Source of the DNA: Candidatus Sifarchaeum subterraneum
Lineage (GTDB): Archaea; Asgardarchaeota; Sifarchaeia; Sifarchaeales; Sifarchaeaceae
Assembly (NCBI GenBank): GCA_016292335.1
Contig: JAECRX010000204.1
Span: 1-8,302 of the forward strand
Length of the DNA stretch: 8,302 nt
Reading direction: 5' to 3'
Shown: positions 5,144 through 8,302 of the stretch, one piece after another
Layout: each line of letters begins with the position of its first letter
Numbering within the stretch: position 1 is the first letter of the stretch
Notes under the pieces: model-generated
Seen by the model: only the letters and a program-made list of their open reading frames with translations
Databases searched by the model: none
What the model was told of the DNA's origin: nothing
Translations under genes and position numbers: made by a program

Positions 5144-7783
5144 TTGACTGCAACATCGTTGGTCAAAGAAAAAGGACTATTGGATTATCCATTACCAGCA
5201 ATAGTAGGCCATGAAGATCTAAAAATTGCTTTGCTAATAAACCTAGTTAATCCGAAAATTGGTGGCCTTCTCGTTACTGGAGATAAGGGAACTGGTAAGA
5301 CAATTGGTGTCAAGAGTATCAGACGTCTTTTACATGAGATCGAAATTGTCGCGGATTGCAAATTCAATTGCAATCCTTATGATCCATCAGAGATGTGTAA
5401 ATCCTGTCAAGACCGCCTTTTAAAAAATGAGAAATTTTCCATCAAAAAAACTAGGATACTTTTTATTGAACTTCCTTTATCTATAACAGAGGAAATGATG
5501 ACTGGTTCTTCTAACTTGGAAAAATTGATCAATCAAGGAATTATTGCTTTTCAACCTGGTTTGTTGTCAAAATCTCACAGAAACATTCTATTTGTAGATA
5601 ACATTAATTTGCTTGATAATCAAATTGTGGATACTTTGTTGGATTCTGCTGCCATGGGATATTTTACTATAGAAAGGGATCAGTTATCGATAACTCATTT
5701 ACCCTCACGATTCATACTTATTGGAACGATGAACGATGAAGAAGGCAATCTTAGACCTCAAATTTTAGATCGATTCCCAATTCATGTAAATTTAAAAACT
5801 ATGGCAGATCCAGAAGAACATATCGAAATAATTCGTCGTAGATTAGAATATGAAAAGAACCCAGCTGCTTTTGTTGAAAGATATAAGGATGAGGAAAAAA
5901 GACTAATTGATAAAATCATCCAAGCCAAGAGTCTACTGGAAAATGTTGAAACACCTGAATATTTATTCCAAGTTGTTGGAGACCTATGTTCCTTATTGAA
6001 AGTAGATGGCCTGAGACCTGATATTCAAATCATCAAGGTAAGTAAAACACTTGCAGCCCTTGATGGAAGGACAAAAGTAGAGGATGAAGATGTTCGTAGG
6101 AGCTCAAAATTTGTGCTTACTCACAGAACACGACTTGGAGGAATGCTCGAACCTCCAAGTGAACAGGAAATTATAAATCTGTTAAACAAACTGTTACTTT
6201 CAACGAGAACAAAATTTAAACCAAGAACCAAAGAAGAACAGATAGGCAAAGATGACTTGTTTTTAGGCACCTCTACCAGACCAAGCAAAGTTAAGGCTAT
6301 TGTTCGGGATGCCAATTTATTCGAAGGTATTGAAACTTTTACTATTGGCGAAGTTGTTTTACCAATAAAAAAGATTATGAAAGCACTTCTTTTAATACAG
6401 ATTTTTGCGGTTATAGGATTACTTACCTTTCTCTCTTCTGTTAGTGCAATCCCTAATTTAGCCCTTATTTCAATGACTTTATTAATTGTCCTTGGATATC
6501 TTGTTTTTCAGGCTGGGCTTTTCATACTCTTTCGTGGCAAGAAACATATGACTATAGGGGTTATCGTTTCAGGTGCATTAATTGGCGCCTTTGCATACAT
6601 TGCATACTCGCTTTTTATCACAATGGGAATAATGGGGTTAGCTATTGAAGCAATAGCGTTGCTCTTTCTAGGAATTGCAGCCTATGTTTACAACTATTTC
6701 TTTCTGCCGAAAAAAGTATCGAGGCAGCCAGGAATTTCTATTCGGTTTGACGAAGAAGAAGTTGCGGATGTAGGCTATAGTTACTCCAATGGTATAACAG
6801 AAATTGAAAGTGGTGATAAAGTCATTGAAGAGATAGAACCTGTCAGTGAGGCAATAAAGTTTGACTTTGGACGAGATAAGGATAAGTGGTTAATTAGGCG
6901 AATGCAACAGGCAAAGCGAAAATTTTCAAAGACCAAAAGTCTTCGTGGTCGAGTAGTCGGGTATGAAATACCGAAAGAGCAGCCAATAACTGATGTTGCT
7001 TTTTCCCCTACAATCCATGCTGCTGCTCCTCATCAAACTGAAAGAAGAGACGAAAAACCTGATTCCAATTTGGCTGTGATTATTAAAACAGAAGATATCC
7101 GAATTAAATCAAGAAGATATAAGGCACCTTTAACAATTATGCTTGCATTAGATGCAAGCATCAGTATGAGACGCTATCTTGAAGGAATTCGAAAAGCAAT
7201 TTTTGCAATTCATAGGGATGTTTATAGATTCCGAGATAAAATTGGCCTTGTAGTCCTTAAAGGCTCATCTTCTGAAGTAATGGCTCATCCGACAACAAAT
7301 TTGCGATTAATAAGTGGTAAATTGAAAAAAATTGGATTAGGTGATCAAACACCTTTAGCTGCTGGAATGCAGAAAGCTATCAACATTTTGAAAGACGAAA
7401 GGCGACGAAATAAAGAAACAATTCCTGTTATGTTGCTCATCACAGATGGAAATGCAAATATACCTCTCCGCCATTCGTTAAGAACAAGAACTTCGTTCAA
7501 ATTTGTGGAAAGAGCCAAATCTGATTGTCTAGATTTAGCTCAAGAGGCAAAAAGGCAAGAAATAAGAATTGTAGTCATTAATCCAGGGCACTCCGAAGCT
7601 GATTTGAAGAGGGGAATTGACGGATTCACATATACTCCTTCTTCTTTATGCAAAGGAATCGCAAATATTACAAACGGGAAATACTTTGGATTTGACGCTT
7701 CAAAATATAGAGGAAAAGAAATAGAACTAGATATGAAAATTGCCGAATCCATTCGTGAAGGAATTACTTCGGTTGGCCAATAA
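5144..7783 (+). CDS. Membrane-embedded ChlI-ChlD (Mg/Co-chelatase-like) fusion: AAA+ ATPase, four TM helices, VWA
   Basis: An 879-residue protein. Residues ~16-340 are a ChlI/BchI-type AAA+ domain: Walker A GDKGTGKT (46-53), a cysteine cluster C72, C76, C85, C88, FQPGLLSKSHRNILFVDNINLL with Walker B D152-N153, sensor-1 GTMN, and LDRF. Residues 414-520 hold four hydrophobic helices (about 414-433, 439-463, 470-493, 495-520), an even number that leaves both soluble parts on the same, presumably cytoplasmic, side. The ChlD signature follows (RGRVVGYEIP, SPTIHAAAPHQ), then a VWA domain with a complete metal site: D670-S672-S674 (DASISM), T736 (GDQTPL), D768 (ITDG). Chelatase motors use ATP to help a large subunit insert Mg or Co into a tetrapyrrole; no such subunit is here. 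Asparagine replaces the usual Walker B glutamate, so hydrolysis may be weak. TTG 5144 is chosen for the GGAGG ten bases upstream. Membrane insertion between the two halves is not standard. Substrate unknown. Confidence 0.88.
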   Translation: MTATSLVKEKGLLDYPLPAIVGHEDLKIALLINLVNPKIGGLLVTGDKGTGKTIGVKSIRRLLHEIEIVADCKFNCNPYDPSEMCKSCQDRLLKNEKFSIKKTRILFIELPLSITEEMMTGSSNLEKLINQGIIAFQPGLLSKSHRNILFVDNINLLDNQIVDTLLDSAAMGYFTIERDQLSITHLPSRFILIGTMNDEEGNLRPQILDRFPIHVNLKTMADPEEHIEIIRRRLEYEKNPAAFVERYKDEEKRLIDKIIQAKSLLENVETPEYLFQVVGDLCSLLKVDGLRPDIQIIKVSKTLAALDGRTKVEDEDVRRSSKFVLTHRTRLGGMLEPPSEQEIINLLNKLLLSTRTKFKPRTKEEQIGKDDLFLGTSTRPSKVKAIVRDANLFEGIETFTIGEVVLPIKKIMKALLLIQIFAVIGLLTFLSSVSAIPNLALISMTLLIVLGYLVFQAGLFILFRGKKHMTIGVIVSGALIGAFAYIAYSLFITMGIMGLAIEAIALLFLGIAAYVYNYFFLPKKVSRQPGISIRFDEEEVADVGYSYSNGITEIESGDKVIEEIEPVSEAIKFDFGRDKDKWLIRRMQQAKRKFSKTKSLRGRVVGYEIPKEQPITDVAFSPTIHAAAPHQTERRDEKPDSNLAVIIKTEDIRIKSRRYKAPLTIMLALDASISMRRYLEGIRKAIFAIHRDVYRFRDKIGLVVLKGSSSEVMAHPTTNLRLISGKLKKIGLGDQTPLAAGMQKAINILKDERRRNKETIPVMLLITDGNANIPLRHSLRTRTSFKFVERAKSDCLDLAQEAKRQEIRIVVINPGHSEADLKRGIDGFTYTPSSLCKGIANITNGKYFGFDASKYRGKEIELDMKIAESIREGITSVGQ

Positions 7784-7803
7784 AGAGTGGAGCGAATAAA
7801 TTA

Positions 7804-8302
7804 TTGCTCTTATTAGAATCTTATAAATACTTGATAAGATCTGGTGGGATCGTTCTAATTGGCATTTTATCGTCCGCAACTATTTTCCTTGGCACTTTTT
7901 TAATAATAAAATCCTCAACGGGTTATTTCATTTTTTTCATAACTGGAGCTCCAGTATTGTCTTTTGGACTTGTTACAATGTTGTTGTTTGATCCTTATAT
8001 CTTTGAATTTGTAACTACCGTAGATCGATCAATAGATAAAAGATTTGTTTTTGAGGATCAAGATTTTTGGAAGAGTTTGAATTTATCCATGGCAATTTTT
8101 CTATTACTAATTGTGTCAATGTATCTTATGATTCTGACACAATATCCAATATTTTCTTTAGCAATTTCTTGGCTTATATTCACTCCTTTTACATTTGTTA
8201 CGCTCAATGCTGTAGTGACTGAAGATAAAAAAGGTCTCACAGATTTTCTCCGTCAGGGTTTTCAATTTTTTAAAGGACATATTGTTTTAGGAATTTCAAC
8301 CA
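7804..8302 (+). CDS. Multi-pass membrane protein, start of gene (3' end outside window)
   Basis: An open frame runs without stop from TTG 7804 to the window end, 166 codons. GGAG (7789-7792) lies eleven bases before this TTG, and the gap to the chelatase-like gene is 20 bases, so the two are probably co-transcribed. About four hydrophobic segments are visible: residues 15-35, 41-61, 96-112 and 116-138, with a charged stretch between the second and third (TTVDRSIDKRFVFEDQDFWK) and an amphipathic region after the fourth (TEDKKGLTDFLRQGFQFFKGH). There is no signal peptide motif or catalytic motif. I do not recognise the family. The repeating plan of helix pairs followed by a short amphipathic helix resembles some archaeal DUF-type integral membrane proteins, without proof. 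Given its place, it may be a membrane partner of the chelatase-like protein. The start codon is the least certain part. Confidence 0.65.
   Translation, partial: MLLLESYKYLIRSGGIVLIGILSSATIFLGTFLIIKSSTGYFIFFITGAPVLSFGLVTMLLFDPYIFEFVTTVDRSIDKRFVFEDQDFWKSLNLSMAIFLLLIVSMYLMILTQYPIFSLAISWLIFTPFTFVTLNAVVTEDKKGLTDFLRQGFQFFKGHIVLGIST

Noticed and set aside
5144..7783. Authentic Mg-chelatase of chlorophyll synthesis
   Set aside because: There are no bch/chl genes nearby and no ChlH; the membrane helices and changed Walker B point to a different role.
1..8302. tRNA or rRNA genes
   Set aside because: I found no cloverleaf with a conserved T-loop and no rRNA-like segment on reading either strand.

Overview
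The window looks archaeal. The clues are an ArsA/Get3-type ATPase, a zinc-ribbon LURP-one protein, a methanogen-type corrinoid methyltransferase pair, a fused ChlI-ChlD chelatase-like protein, strong GGAGG ribosome binding sites with several TTG starts, and T-tracts in place of classical terminators. An uncultivated lineage (Asgard, Bathyarchaeia or similar) would fit, but the sequence does not fix the taxon.

Left part (1-1205): the 3' end of an ArsA/Get3-like ATPase gene on the plus strand faces a minus-strand gene for a zinc-ribbon plus LURP-one-related (LOR) protein. A 206-bp gap lies between the convergent ends and holds T-tracts and a small dyad. Base composition here is close to half G+C. 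A gene-free stretch of about 370 bp follows (1206-1577), with several short dyads and a GT-rich patch.

Middle (about 1561-3247): a nearly complete IS200/IS605-type element. Both ends carry hairpins of the same design, with 9-bp arms and the same ACTTGT apex. tnpA points left and is broken by two one-base deletions, although its HUH and tyrosine motifs survive. tnpB points right and is intact, with D191/E275/D355 and a four-cysteine zinc finger. The 3' end of tnpB and the right-end hairpin probably give a guide (omega) RNA reaching into the leader of the next gene.

Right part (3308-8302): an AT-richer run of same-strand genes. First come a UroD-fold methylcobamide methyltransferase (MtaA/MtbA/CmuA family, zinc ligands H241, C243, C319) and a corrinoid carrier protein with DLHDIG. 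A 101-bp spacer follows, with a long stem-loop and a T-tract. Next is an 879-residue protein with a ChlI-type AAA+ domain, four predicted membrane helices and a ChlD-type VWA domain. Twenty bases later a multi-pass membrane protein starts at TTG and runs off the window. The first pair moves methyl groups through a cobalt corrinoid. The second pair looks like a membrane-anchored relative of Mg/Co-chelatase motors. No substrate-specific methyltransferase and no large chelatase subunit is visible.

The most unusual object is the membrane-embedded ChlI-ChlD fusion. Its Walker B glutamate position is asparagine (D152-N153) and its AAA+ domain carries a four-cysteine cluster. Its position beside a corrinoid methyltransferase pair suggests, as inference only, a role in corrinoid or metal-cofactor handling or in enzyme reactivation at the membrane.
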